Source of the DNA: Pterobdella sp. o SKG-2022
Taxonomy: Eukaryota; Annelida; Clitellata; Hirudinida; Piscicolidae
Length of the DNA: 64,000 nt
Reading direction: 5' to 3'
NCBI GenBank assembly: GCA_964035795.1
Contig: OZ038322.1
Span: 24,448,359-24,512,358, forward strand
Of this stretch, positions 23,250 through 36,069 are shown one piece after another. The position numbers were made by a program, and so were the translations under genes. The notes below the pieces were generated by a model. It had not been told where the DNA came from. It made no database searches and saw only the letters and a list, made by a program, of their open reading frames with translations. The number at the start of each line of letters is the position of its first letter. Position 1 is the stretch's first letter.

Positions 23250-26200
23250 GTATTTTTAAAGGCATTCCTGTAGAGACTTTTTGTATAAACTTAAACTGTT
23301 TCTTAATCATAAAATTAGGTTGCGCATTCATTTATGAACTTTTTGATGTACTCAACTCTGACAGGCCTCCAACCCGCATGCCACGTTGAAAGTGTGCACA
23401 CTAACGCATTCAGGCCATAAATTTAATGTTTTTGAAACCATGCAAGCATCTCCAAAAGCACGAACTTCTTAAAACGTGCATACGACCATTAAGTGGACAT
23501 CAAATAGCAATACACTTGGAAGGTATGTAAGCATACTTTTGTGGCTGTATGCAGCATTTCTGGTGAGGAGACATGCCAATTTTTTTAGATATATTAATGT
23601 AAATTTGCTTTTGGAGTGCAAATTTTTTAGAGTCATTAAAAAATACGAGATTTCAAAGTTACACCATGGAAATAATCACGAGAATAATGAGCAAATAATT
23701 TTGTTCAACAAAGTTTGAAGAGTATAATACGTAATGAAACCAATTTAAGCACAAAACTCTTCATGGAAACACTAAAAAAAACTGACGAAACACTTTTAAA
23801 GACTGGAAATTAACATTTTTGAGCTGAAACCAAAATTAATTTCACTTCTAACAGTTCCAAATAACTGAAACTGTTGAAAATTTTTTAAGCATTACTAAAT
23901 ACAACAGATCTGTAAATAATAATACAAAATAAATATATGCAACAAAACATTGCAAGTTATCATACAATATACGTAAGACTTCACATCACAATGCGTATTA
24001 CATTATATATTCCAATTTGTATAGGCACCCGTGAGTTGAAGCATTTTTGCATTTATTCCCGACGGATTCAAAAACAATTTGATTGAACTACTCTCAATAT
24101 GGAGCCTTCTACCATGACGATTCTTTCAACATTTACCATCAGAGTTTTGTAAATAGCTCTGAGGTAACAGCATTTTTCACCGCAAACCCATCCAAAACAA
24201 TTTTGTGGAATGAGTATGAAAATAGAATATTTTTTATTAAAAATGAGTAAAAATAAAAACATGGTACATTCTCAGACAGCAACAACTTACCAAAGATGAA
24301 ACATAAAAGCAGATGAAGATAAAAAAACAAGAGGATAAACAGAGCTTCCTTAAAGAGCGCAGATACGCGGAGATAATTTATTGCAAGGGTGCTCTTGTTT
24401 TTGAGGCTTTTGGAGGTCTTCCAGCTTGTTTTTGTGTGATTTAAAATTTTTATGGGCTACCTCAATGCTTTGAGTTCCAACGGGTCGACGACAAGTTGTA
24501 ATCTGAACGTTTTTATAACAAGCTCGAGTATAAACTAAATCTTACAATACTTTTAAAAGCTTTAGAAAATTTAAAAACGCTTTTTCAAAGCTCATTGTTG
24601 TTTGGCCGTTGTTTAAATTCCATCAGAAGTATTTGATCATGGACGATGTATCTGCATGAATCTCTAACATTATTTTCAAAAAATCCTGTACCCCTTTAAA
24701 AGAATGCAATCAAGGTCTTAATGTGAAGTTTTTTCTAATTATCCACAAGAATTTGTTCCAAACTAAAAACATCGTTTTATCATTTTAATTCCTTTCATTG
24801 CTCCTCTATGCCATCTTATATTTTTGCAAGCGTACTTGTTTAAACTTTGTCTTCAAATTAAACTGCTAAAAGAGCTTGAAAAGGTTTAAAAATATTTTTT
24901 CTTTCTTTTGAAAAAAAATGAGATCAAAAAATTCATTTTTTAAAAAAAACTTGGAATTAAATCCTTCTTTCAACAAAATTGTTCAGAAATTTCAATTGTG
25001 GGAAACGAATCTAGAAAGTAATTTAGCATCAAATAACTTATTCAACCACTTAAGTTACGTGCAACATATGCTGAAGCTGAAATTTAAAAAATTATTTCAA
25101 AACTTGAAAAAAAGTTTTTTTTTATAGAAAATCATGAAATTTCATTTGATCTTTGAAGTTGCTATCGTGTCCAAACATCGTCGACAGTCAAATGTCCAAC
25201 CAGTTTGTAATTGGCTGGGGCAGGACTTAGCATTTTAAATACCGTGTTTTTTCATAGGTTCTTGCATTATTCCATTCATTCAATGACATTCCAAAAACCA
25301 AAACTCAATACCAGATAAAACAATCGATATTTAAAATTTTTCAAATCTTAAATAATGTCTCAAGTATTTTTAGTCAAATTTTCGCCATTAATTTTACTCC
25401 AAATGAACTTTTGTACTGGTAGAAATTATTATCATAACTCAAGAAATAATTTTAATGCGGAAAAAGCGATCTTTTCAAACTGACTTCTTCCTCTCACAAG
25501 CATCTCTCGCACTTTAAACAATGAATTTTCAGAAATTTCAAAAACTTTTTCCAGAATGTTTAAAATATATCAAGGGGATGGAAAGTTTTATTTCAAAAAC
25601 ACTGTGACTTTTCAAAGATTTTTCAGGGTGTTTCAAACCTCATTTGACGTTTGTTAAAAACTTTTTGAGCGTGCGGTCCTCTAGTTGTTGTGGAGATTGA
25701 ATGTAACAACATCTAGGATTTTGGCTGTTTTTAAAGCAAAGTAATAAATTTGAAGAAAAAGCTTCATTTTATTTGAAAAATAAAAATATTTCTCAAAAAT
25801 TAAATCTTTTTTTAATTTTTCAAGTGACTTTTGAATGCTTCTGTGCAAAACTCAAACTAATGAGAATATCTTCTGTTAGATTGTTCTAATTATCACCTTA
25901 TCTTCATAAGCTGACGACTTTCTTCGCATCACAAAGCACTCAGAACGAATTGCAAACTCATCTCCATAGGTATCCCTTCAATTATCGATTCTTTATCTCC
26001 AATAAAAATTGGATTAACAAAAAACTTTGTTATCTTTGAAAATAATAAATGCTGAATCGGTGAAACTGTGAGAATATGTTAAACACCATACATCTATGTA
26101 TCAAAGAATCTTAGGTTAAGCTTGAATTTATGCCTTCAAAACATTGCCCAAGTTAAAAAAAAAATTTTATTCAAAAAAATAAAAAAAAGTAAATAAAAAA

Positions 26201-28680
26201 TATAAAAAGTAAACACAAAGCTTGAAAAATGCTCTAAGGAGTTTTAAAAAGATTTTCGAAAAAAAAAGTGAAGTATTTTAAAATTGAAATATCGGTAGTT
26301 TTTGTGAGAGGACATTGCAAAGTTCATATAATAGCGAAGAATGCCTTACATTATAGCAATTTAATTATCCTCAGCCCATGCATTTGTTATAAGCGACAAT
26401 CAAATTACAAGATGTGCAAAATTTTTTGTTTATGTATTTTTGGACAATTTGGTTTGATTATCAAACAGGGCATTGTTAACGAAGGCTCCGCAAAAGTTCT
26501 TTTGAGAAAACTATAAAAACTCGAATCATCAGCAGACCAGACTTTGAAGCTGAAATTTGGCGAGTTTTAAATTTTTGAACAAAAATCATTCAAGCTTTTA
26601 GACTGCAAAATAAGGAAAACAAAGTTGGCAGATATAATCTTGTGCATTCTTCACGCAAGAGAAGGTAATCGCAGTATGAGGCTTGGTTCACATTTGATTA
26701 CTATTAAAAATATCTTATGGAAAGACGAAACGTGATAAGTTTTGAACATTTTCTTGTTCAAAATCAGTGAATATTTACCATTTAATATAAAAATGTTTAA
26801 AATAATAAACTCAAAATATTTTTCAATTTATTAGAGTTATAATTATTACAACTAAGGAAATAAATAATAAATGATTGGTTTTTAAAAATTTATTTTTAAA
26901 AACAAAAAACAATGAAAAGGTTGGAAGTGAAGCTATTTGTGATAAAGCATTAAAAAGTAAATCAAATTAGAAGAAACTTAACTGTCTTTTACCACGAAAG
27001 CCAAATCATAAACATTGGCCCAAGCACGACATCCTTCTCTACCACCCAATGCAGATTACAACTATTCAATCTACTTTCATATTTATTTAATTACTTTTAT
27101 TTTTGTTCATTATTTAAATATATCTTTTTCATTCATTATGAAATAGAATGATTTTGAAAAGGTGCAGCGTGAAAACACAATCAAAACGTAGGTTGGAACT
27201 GGAATTGTTGGAATTAAATCAACAGTAATGAACGGAATTACAAAAGATCAACTTAACGACGATAAAACCGTGAAAAAATTATTACTTTAGTTTTCGGTTT
27301 TGAAAGATAGAAAATAATTGCAGAATTACTTTTAAAGTTAAGTTAGTGAAAAAGAATGTCTTACTCAAAAAAAAATAATTTTTTGAATTAACTCAACTGT
27401 TTAAGCACCACTTTACCTTTTAAGATTGAGAACCAATTTTCCCATTTAAAATTTCTTATCATAGGTATCTCTAAAAACAGATCGAAATATTTTCGATAAA
27501 AAATTTTAAAAAGTTTTGTCAATGTGAATAACCCAAGTCAGAGCCCATGTCTCATAAAATTCAAAACTCCGAACTGCAGTTCCAATTGGTAACGATGCAT
27601 CAGACCAGTTTTCCGCTGTGTGTAGTGACAGCAGCACCTGAAATCTCGCACTTATCAAAAATTTCTTAAAAACACGAAAAAGTGTTTTTAAAATCGAATT
27701 AATTCACTTAACTTATTTAATTAACATTTTGGTTAAGAATCCTTCAAATATTCTCAGAATAAATATTCTTCAACCACTATCAGAGTTTGATATCGTGAGC
27801 ATACACCGAGCTTTTAATTCAGCTTCAAACAAAACTTATTGGTTCATCTTATTCACACGAGATCACCAATAGGACGCTGGAATGCTGAGACCACTGGGCT
27901 TCCTTTGAAGATATAAATCTAAAAACTCTTATATGAAACTGTTGCTACAAACTTCTGTGGAGTTTTTTTAATTACATTATATATAACGAGATAATAAAAA
28001 ATAAGTTGTTTATTACACGAGTCTTGCAGTTTGCCTTTAAAAGCTTTGAAGAGCCTGAAAGTATCACGCAAGGAATTTGCATATGAATCAAAAGTGGACA
28101 TTTTTGATTCGCATTATTTAAGAATATCTTTTATATTTATTTTCCAAGAATTTCGGGAGTCTTTCCTTTAAATGGAGCAAGTTTCAAGTGCTTTTATGGG
28201 AATAAATCTATAAATTTGGTGGGGTAACCTTATCACGAAGCCTAACAACTTCAAATATAATGTTTAGAAAGGCTGTTCATAACATGGTCAAGTGGTTTTT
28301 TATGCATGTATAGAACTTTTTTGAAGCTTTTCATTTGCTAATATTTAACAGTTACTTGAATTTAATTTCTTTGTGAATCTTATCTTATCTAATCTGTTAT
28401 GGATTTGCGCTTTAAAACACATACCTTTTTAATGTCTTGCTCTAAGGTCAATATAGTTCAGAAATTTCACAACTACTCAAAAAAAACCTATGAAAAACCT
28501 TGGAGGGTGTTTTCGTTTTAGTTTTCTTTTCAGTAAAAACGAATGAAAGCAAAATGAAATTCTATTTTATAATTTTAGAATATTCAAAAACACCACGCAT
28601 TCGTTGGTGTGAAATAAATGTTCTACTTGCTCAAATCAATTATTATTTTCTCACACCTAGTTTCTTCGTATTGTACGCAG
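23250..28680. other. AT-rich region without recognised genes
   Basis: Long AT-rich DNA with A/T runs. It carries only short open frames lacking recognisable motifs on either strand. No RNA genes or transposon domains seen. Confidence 0.45.
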
Positions 28681-28862
28681 GTTGTCATAAAGACTACGGC
28701 AGGGAGAAGCTAAGATGTGATGTTTTCAGACACTTGAAAATGTTTGAGAAAAACAAGAACGCAAATCACTTGAAGAAAATCTCATAGATGAAGAGCAATG
28801 TGGAAAAAAGCGGCAGGAAGAAGAATGAGCCACAAAACAGAGTTCGAAGACCTCCTAGACAC
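28681..28862 (+). pseudogene. Exon-like island with an in-frame TAG stop
   Basis: A 182-base segment follows TTGTACGCAG and precedes a GTGAGT donor. In the only mostly open frame it reads CHKDYGREKLRCDVFRHLKM...LKKIS, a TAG stop (28785-28787), then at once SNVEKSGRKKNEPQNRVRR in the same frame up to the donor. Composition is richer in GC and basic residues than its surroundings. No family recognised. It could be a decayed exon, a terminal exon with alternative splicing, or chance. Confidence 0.3.
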
Positions 28863-28869
28863 GTGAGTC

Positions 28870-30500
28870 TGCCTAAAAAAGAAAAGTAGAGATACAGAGG
28901 TTAGCCACGATATTTTGAACTGAGCTCTTTGGCAACGGCAACTGACAAAAAATCCAAATATAAAAATATTTTTTAGTTTTTGTCAATTTTTATTTTTTTT
29001 TTTTAAACCTTGATTCAAAAATAAAAGTTAATATACAGAAATAGATCATAGTTATCAGCGAGTTAAAAGATAATTTCATTACGATACGTTTGCAAGTACA
29101 AGACACTAATAAAAAAATACATCTAATTCATTGATTTTTGAAGTTTGAGTTTACATATGTGAATTTGAAAACTTGGAAACAAAGCCATTGAAAAGACTTT
29201 TTGTTATCTCACTAATTACCGCCACATATTCATTTTATACAGCGTAAGCCAGAGTGAAATTAAGAGTCTCAACGAAGTTTTTTAAACAACACAAATTTTT
29301 GCTTAAAAAAACTCAAAAATGAAATTACTCAGCAACTCTGAACTAAAAAGGCTCAAAAAAAATTTATAAAAACGACTCAAAATCACCACGCATCAAAACT
29401 GTTTGCCAGAATACATTGAAAATATAATTTTTAAACTTCAAATTGCTCAAAACGGATGACACATGTTTGAAAACGAACAAAAAAAGTTGACACGGATATT
29501 TTTTCTTCAACTAAATATCCATTTTTCTCGGAACATTGACATAATTTTCAAATATAATAACTATTTATTCACAGCTATTATTTGCTAATATGTTCAAAAA
29601 TTCAATAAAATTATTACAAAATTCTAATGAAATTATGCTTCAAATAAAAATAAAATTTTTGAAATGAATACAATCAAAGGATATTAATTTATGAATTATA
29701 TCCTTTGATCTTTAAAATCTGGTGTATTTAAGAAATAACTAGTGACTCAAATACCCATGGGATTGTTAAATTATAATGAAAGAAATAGGAACATCATTAA
29801 AGACCCACAACTTTCACAGAGTTTTACAAATCACCGTTATAATGACAAAAACCTATAAACTCCAATCAAATTCAAATTAGACCTACTCACCACAAAGCGG
29901 TTTCCAATTTCATTTCGATCAACCATTCAAAAAACCAACAAAAACTAAAATGAAAAATATTTAAATCCATATTTGAAGTGAATTTTATAGTGTCTATTTT
30001 TAAAATTGTCAATATAATCTTCAGTATTCCCCTGCATGTATCCAAACAGAGCTTTGTATATAGAAACCTGTCTTTATAGGGCGTTGAATACGAGCGATCT
30101 TTACATACATTTCATTAATATATGTCTTATTGACAATCATAGCCATTTTAACGTATCTAATTTTTTCCTTCATTTTTATTATAAAATTCCCAATTTTTGC
30201 AACTATTTTGATTGACTGGTTGTCTAAATTTTTTCCATTAGGAACAAAACTTGTATAATTTTAAAAGTGAACTTTGCTGAAAAATCTCTTAAAAGTCAAA
30301 AAAAAAGTTTTGTCCAAAAACTCAACACCTTGCTTTTCAAAATCACATTAACACTATCACTGTACGTTTCAAAAATTTAAAAGTATAACCTTAATGGAGA
30401 GAGAATAAAATATAAGAATAAATTCTGAAATAAAATAATAATTATTTAAATTAGCACACCGCCCTTCCACGGATCACCTGTATTTAAATACACTGTTGCT
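28870..30500. other. AT-rich region without recognised genes
   Basis: Nothing coding recognised. A 12-base perfect stem (atcaaaggatat / atatcctttgat) with a 13-base loop lies at 29673-29709. Confidence 0.45.
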
Positions 30501-30506
30501 AAGAAT

Positions 30507-30731
30507 TCAGATACTATTAGGAAAATTGCTTAGATTTGAAAGGTAGTAACAAACTGAGGGTGCAGCGTGGGTTAAGTCATTGAAACTGTATTCAACTGGG
30601 TGGTGGAGGGGTTGGTCGTTAATGAAGGTGCCTTTGTGGTTGAGAACTTTATAAACTATTGAAGAGATTTGGGCACTTTTTTGAAACTGTTGTGGCTTGC
30701 TGGAAGATTTTGAGAAAATTTTTTTGCTATT
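30507..30731 (-). other. Coding-like open segment, possible exon
   Basis: A 74-codon stop-free minus-strand frame in otherwise stop-rich DNA, with no Met at its start. It includes KPQQFQKSAQISSIVYKVLN and GTFINDQPLHHPVEYSFNDL. An acceptor-like CTTCCAG lies near 30700 and a GTTTGT donor after HAAPS near 30555. Residue composition looks like protein rather than random AT-rich translation. I do not recognise a family. Confidence 0.3.
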
Positions 30732-31039
30732 TTAGCTGATGACGTGTTCCTGGAAAAGCTGAAAAAATATGGTTATGAAATGTTTGATATTCAACAATGA
30801 TTAATTATTTTGGAAAGATTAGTTTGAAAAAAGTGATGGCCGATTTTTTTCAAGTGCTAACATTATGACTAGCCAGGCCGATTATTTTGGTTGAAATATT
30901 CTGGGATTTGTGTTGAAGAACACAAGTTTAGTTTTTCAAGATGAATTCTAAAAAGTTAGATTAAAACATGGGTGCAAAAGTTTACAAATTAATCAATGGC
31001 TGGTCTTGGATTTTTGAGACAATTTTGGTGCTCATCACA

Positions 31040-31580
31040 TTGTTTTGTGTTTTATGCTGTTGAAGCTTCTCTTTTCAACTCAGATTCTTCTGCTATGCTA
31101 TCTAGGCCAGGTATGTTTTTGTTGGTGGTGTTGTTGTTGAACGCCAGCTTCCAAAGACTCTTTTGACACTCCTTGGAGCGAGTACCAAAAGAAACTTGTA
31201 GCTTCGAGTTGTTTGTGACTTGGTGAGCAGGGAAAACTGATAGATGTATTTTCAAAATGCTTTGTGGTTAGAAGCTGACGTAGTTTAGAACCTCTTCGAC
31301 ACTCCTGTTGGAGTGCAAACCCAGCACCACGAGAAGGTGGGTTCTTTCACCAGGCTGTTGTTGGTGCTGTGAGTTTTGGTCTTATCATTATTATTGTTGT
31401 TGTTGTTGTGGTTTTAAAATTTCCATTGTTGTTGTTTTCCGCTCCGTTCTTGTATTTTGTTGTTTCAATTTAATTATATAAATATATATTATAATTTTAG
31501 AAATATAGATTATAAAACTAATTTTTGTAATGTATTGTACGGTTGTGGTGACAGTGTTTTGAGAATACAGCATATTGTTG
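31040..31580 (-). other. GC-richer island with open frames and hairpins
   Basis: The minus strand has open segments rich in Asn/Gln (from CAA/AAC repeats at 31390-31420), for example TNNSLVKEPTFSWCWVC and HKQLEATSFFWYSLQGVSK. The two halves share a diverged DNA repeat (gacactcc...ggag at 31164-31180 and 31299-31315). The plus strand can form the hairpin CACTCC-tgtt-GGAGTG (31300-31315). It can also form a long stem CAGCACCA/TGGTGCTG (31322-31329 with 31362-31369) enclosing a GGTG/CACC hairpin. It could be exons of an unidentified gene or a structured non-coding element. Confidence 0.3.
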
Positions 31581-32700
31581 CTAGAATGATTATTAGCTTG
31601 AAGTCAAAGCTTTTAGTATTAACGTATTGTGAACTCTTGTTTTTGACGTTCACATTGTTCTCATGCATTGTGGAGTTACAAAAAATTTTGCTTTCAAGCT
31701 ATATAATTATTTTTAGCAGGACTTCTTCAAGTATGGTAGATAGTTATAAGTTCTTGTAGCTTTGGTTTTTAGTTTTATTTTTTCGAGTTTCTTAGCATTC
31801 ATTTTAATTAAATTGCAACAAGTATCATCTTCTGTATCAAAGATTTTCTCTTTGAAGCCAGAGTTTTTCTTTGAAACAGCATGATATTTCTAGAACTATT
31901 GTTTTTGAGTGTTAAATGTAGTAGACCTTCAAACCAAAAGGAAATGTTTTAAGACATGTAAGTAGAGTATGTCCATTCAACGGTCAGAAGGCCAACATAT
32001 GTCAGCTTATTATGAAAAGCTCTCATATACATAGAAACATATTTTCATATTTAGGTTGTTGGGTTTCAATCAGCCAATAAAAATGTACTAGAAAAGCACA
32101 AAGGTGTGTTAACTGAGAAAACCTTTTAAGTTATAGCCTTTTAACTCTTGCTCTGTTATCAACTCATATTCAAATTGTTTCCAAGTTTGTAGTTTTTATT
32201 TTGAAAATGTATCAAAAGTGTAAAAATTATTTAAAAAACTTATAATTAAGTTATTATGAAACAGGTATTATTTTTTGTAAATTTTTAAAAAATTTCAAAC
32301 TTGATGCAGTCTCAATACTGTGTGAGGTTTTGTCAACAAAAATATAACTTTTGTTTTCAACTCTTGAATTCTCAATGAAAACATCTGATAAGTATTCTAA
32401 GACCAACCTTCACTTTTCCGGATTTTTTAAACTTCAGCATGTTGTATTGCATTTAATTCAGCTCTTGTAATTCGGTTGTTTCCGTTAGTTTAATCATCTA
32501 TCTTCGTACTCCTAATTATTAGCACACGACAGAGTGACTGAACTTTTGAACTTTTAACATTTTCAAATGTTTTTAAATTCTTTCAAAGTTTTTAAAAAAT
32601 TTTGTAGGCAGAAGTGCATTGCCTTCATGAGAAGTGGTTTGAGTCCTGACTTTTAGTGAAACTTACGAGTGTATTTTGAGTTTTTGATGCTGCAATTCAG

Positions 32701-32785
32701 ATGGGAGTAAAGATATCACTTGGTGCGGATGAGCTGATAAGATATTATGCATTGAATCTGGCTGTTGATGTATCTAGTTTGCGAA
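32701..32785 (+). other. Coding-like segment, possible 85-bp exon
   Basis: Flanked by GCAATTCAG and GTATTT (the same donor as lectin exon 1). It is open as MGVKISLGADELIRYYALNL followed by AVDVSSLR. A second short acceptor/donor pair at about 32833-32862 would continue it in phase. Family unknown; isolated in AT-rich DNA. Confidence 0.3.
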
Positions 32786-32899
32786 GTATTTTTTTTACAA
32801 ACTATTATAAGTTTCGTTTGTGAGTTTCAGGGAGTTTGTACCTCGTGAGAACGTACAAAGGTGATTAGGGGTAGTACTGCTCAGTTCATACAGTCATAA

Positions 32900-35800
32900 G
32901 TTTTTTTCAGCTGTGTTGAAACTTATTTTTGTAGAGTGAGAGGTTATTGCTGGAAACTAATTTTGAAATTTTATTATAGGTATAATAGGTAGATCATTAA
33001 TGTGACGTGCCATGAAAATATGGAGAATGGGTTGTGTGTGGGATATATGGATGCAGCTGAACTCATCTGAAAGTGTGCGTGGAGTGGTTGAAGATAAAAT
33101 GTTTGTTCAAACAAAAAGAAAGCAATTGAAAAAAAAGAAATATTTAAAAAATAAATCTTTCGGAAGTGAACGATAATAAAACAATAAAAATGACGAGTAG
33201 ATGATGAATAATCAATATACAAACATCGATGAGAGATTCATGAGAATGCATCCTGGAATGATTTGAACTATTGCAAAATAATTATTAAACTCATGAAAAA
33301 AAAAAGTAAACTGAACAATAATAGATTATTTTAAATAAAAATATATTTTGAGGATCTTTATATAAATATTCGATAAAACTCCCGCTTCTCTACACACTAT
33401 GCACGTCAAACTCTGCACCATTCATCATCATAATGTAATTTCTAAAGCCCTTCTACTACAACTTTTGGCTGTTTTTGTAGCAAAAAAAAACCGTATTTTG
33501 AAAATCTATTAAATAAATTATATTGTAGTTTATATTGAATAATATTTCGAGTGAATCCCAATGAGTCAGTTGCTTTTTTTGATGCTCTTTCCTTTAATAA
33601 AACTTGACAGTAATTTTGATGTATCCCAATGAAGAAATGACTTTCATTTGGAAAACTTTTAAACATTTTGTTGTTTATCAACTTTTTGAAATTATTTTTT
33701 TATTGAAAATATTTTAAATAAGCAGATTCTTGACAAATTATAACACGGTTGTAGCATGTATACCATAATATTAAACCGTAGGCATCCTTCTATAGCGTTA
33801 TTCAAAAACACGCGTGCATTCCATTCAGTTTTAAGTCATTTTGTCCAAGTCTCAACTTCAATTTTGAAATTCATTGAAAAGTATTTAATTTTGGCAAAAT
33901 TTTTATTTTAGTTTTACCAAAAGAAGATCTGTGGAATTTAAGTTCCAGGAATTTTATAAATATGACTTTCTAGTGTCGAATTTTTAGTCTTGACTGTTTT
34001 TTACAATCCCATTCTTCGCAGCAAATGAAATAATTTAGAATCGAATTGAAAAAATTTTATCTGAATTTTCAAATTATCGAATCAAAATCATAATGAAAGC
34101 ATAGAAAGCGGTTGGAGAAATATGCCATAAATGAATGATGTATACATTTCTAATCCAATCAATACAGGCAACTTAATAGTTCCATGTGGAGAAGTGACCT
34201 TACATTTGTGTATTGCATTGATTGGCAGTTTGTTTAAGTGCTTATTTATTTCAGTTTTATAAAATTTTTTAATTCAGTTTGAAAAAATTGATTTTACACA
34301 AAATATCTAATGGATTTGAAAAAATCAACAAAATTCCACAAAACAAATAAAAATATTCGGTTTTTATCGCAAATTGAATTTTCTTTACCTTTGAAAGGTT
34401 TTGATTCTTGAAAATCGTCATTATGCTATTAATTTACTACAAGAAACATCTCTTCTCAGAGTTACAAACGCATTTGAGTGTCATCAGCAAAGCTTATTAT
34501 AACTGTCAATCTTCTTAGAAAAAGGATTTTTTATCTGGGGTTTATGTTATTAAAATGCTCCCAAAAGCAAAAAAGCACTTTTCATGAGAAAAAAAACGTA
34601 GTAAGACGAGACAATTGGCTCCAATCTTCATCTTAACTGGTTCGACACCGGTGTTCAGATATGCTAACTTCTTGGGGGCTAACTTTTCTGGCGATAAGCT
34701 TAACAACTTTTAATCTCTCACTAACTTTTTGAAGTTAAATGCATTATTGTTTTGCAAGAATTTAAACTGTTTCATCAATCTGCTCTCATTAGAAGAGATT
34801 TGTGAACCAAGTTCTTTATTAACAACATCAAGATCGCCATAAGCATTATCTTTTAATACACAAGCATCAAGCTATTTATTTGCCGATTTTATACTTACTA
34901 GATATATATATTTCATTAATAACACTTTCTTTCATTCAGGTGCTTATATAGAACAAAAATTTCAAAAAGGCTCAATTGTGAAAATCCGCAGCAGAAATGG
35001 CACAAAATAAGCACGTTGAGTGATTTGAGAGCTGGCATATACCATGACTGACGCATGCTAATTTCCTAAACATTTTTCCATGATAGTAATTCCAGAAGTC
35101 AGAAAAGCCTGAAAAAACAATATTTTTTGGAACAAATTAATGTTGGCATGATATTTGGCTTGCAACATGTGGTAGTTTGATGGCTTATTGCATGTTATAT
35201 TTAAACGCTTGTAATCAGTCGTTCATATTCGAAACAATTGCAAAGCCATAACCATAAAAGGAATACTGCTTCAAATGTATTATTTATATATGAACATTGA
35301 AGATGGGAAAATATGAAGAATCTGAAAACATTCATTAAAAGGAAGGCTATTGTGACAATAAATTCAACTTGCACGTTGCAATGTTTGCAAGTAGACTGCC
35401 ATCCAACATTCTTTCTACACAAAGACAAGTGAATGAGAAAATAGAAAAGTATGAAAAACTTCAAAATTATGAAAAGATAAACTTATCGAAACAAAAACAG
35501 AAGCACTAGATAAGTTTGACCTACACAATTACATGAGCGCAAATCAGATTACGCTAATGCTTTGTGAAGGTTAGTCTCCTTAAAACATTTCTTCGCCTTC
35601 AAATATGTGGTTAAAATAGTTATACTTTGAAATGTCTTTGTATTGAAACACTGCAAATATGACTATGGTTGTGAGGAATTAGGAATTTTTTGAGACAGTT
35701 CAAGAAGGCATGAAGCTGTCGAAAGCGCCAATTACACAAAAAAAACGATATAAAATACACATATAATGCACACCAAATTGAATTTTGTTTGATTTGTTAT

Positions 35801-35950
35801 TTAATAAACGAAATAAGTAAAAATCTTCCATATATGTTCTCATGAATATCGAATTAAACAATTTAAAATCAAACAGAATTCAAATATTCCACAAGATACA
35901 AAATGAGTTTTATCAATACACCTTCCTCTACAAAGCTGCTTTGTAATTTA
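32900..35950. other. AT-rich region without recognised genes
   Basis: No coding or RNA features supported. A tRNA-like T-arm at about 34637-34653 lacks the rest of a tRNA. Confidence 0.45.
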
Positions 35951-35951
35951 C

Positions 35952-36063
35952 TTGATGCAGTTTCAGTGCCTATCGAGTCTTCATGCTTTCTTCGTATATA
36001 TCTGGCTTTTATTGTTGTCCCTTTTGTTTGAAACTTAAATTTATCAGTTTTGTTTTTATAATC
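35952..36063 (-). other. Coding-like segment, possible 112-bp exon
   Basis: Open minus-strand segment reading DYKNKTDKFKFQTKGTTIKA then RYIRRKHEDSIGTETAS, ending at a GTAAAT donor in a defined phase. Highly polar, with mixed charges, like a cytoplasmic juxtamembrane region. The acceptor side is weak (AAAGTGAG). Unidentified. Confidence 0.3.
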
Positions 36064-36069
36064 CTCACT

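Noticed and set aside
34637..34660. tRNA-like T-arm (ACTGG-TTCGACA-CCGGT) with a B-box match
   Set aside because: No matching acceptor stem, D-arm or anticodon arm in the preceding 70 bases, so not a tRNA gene.
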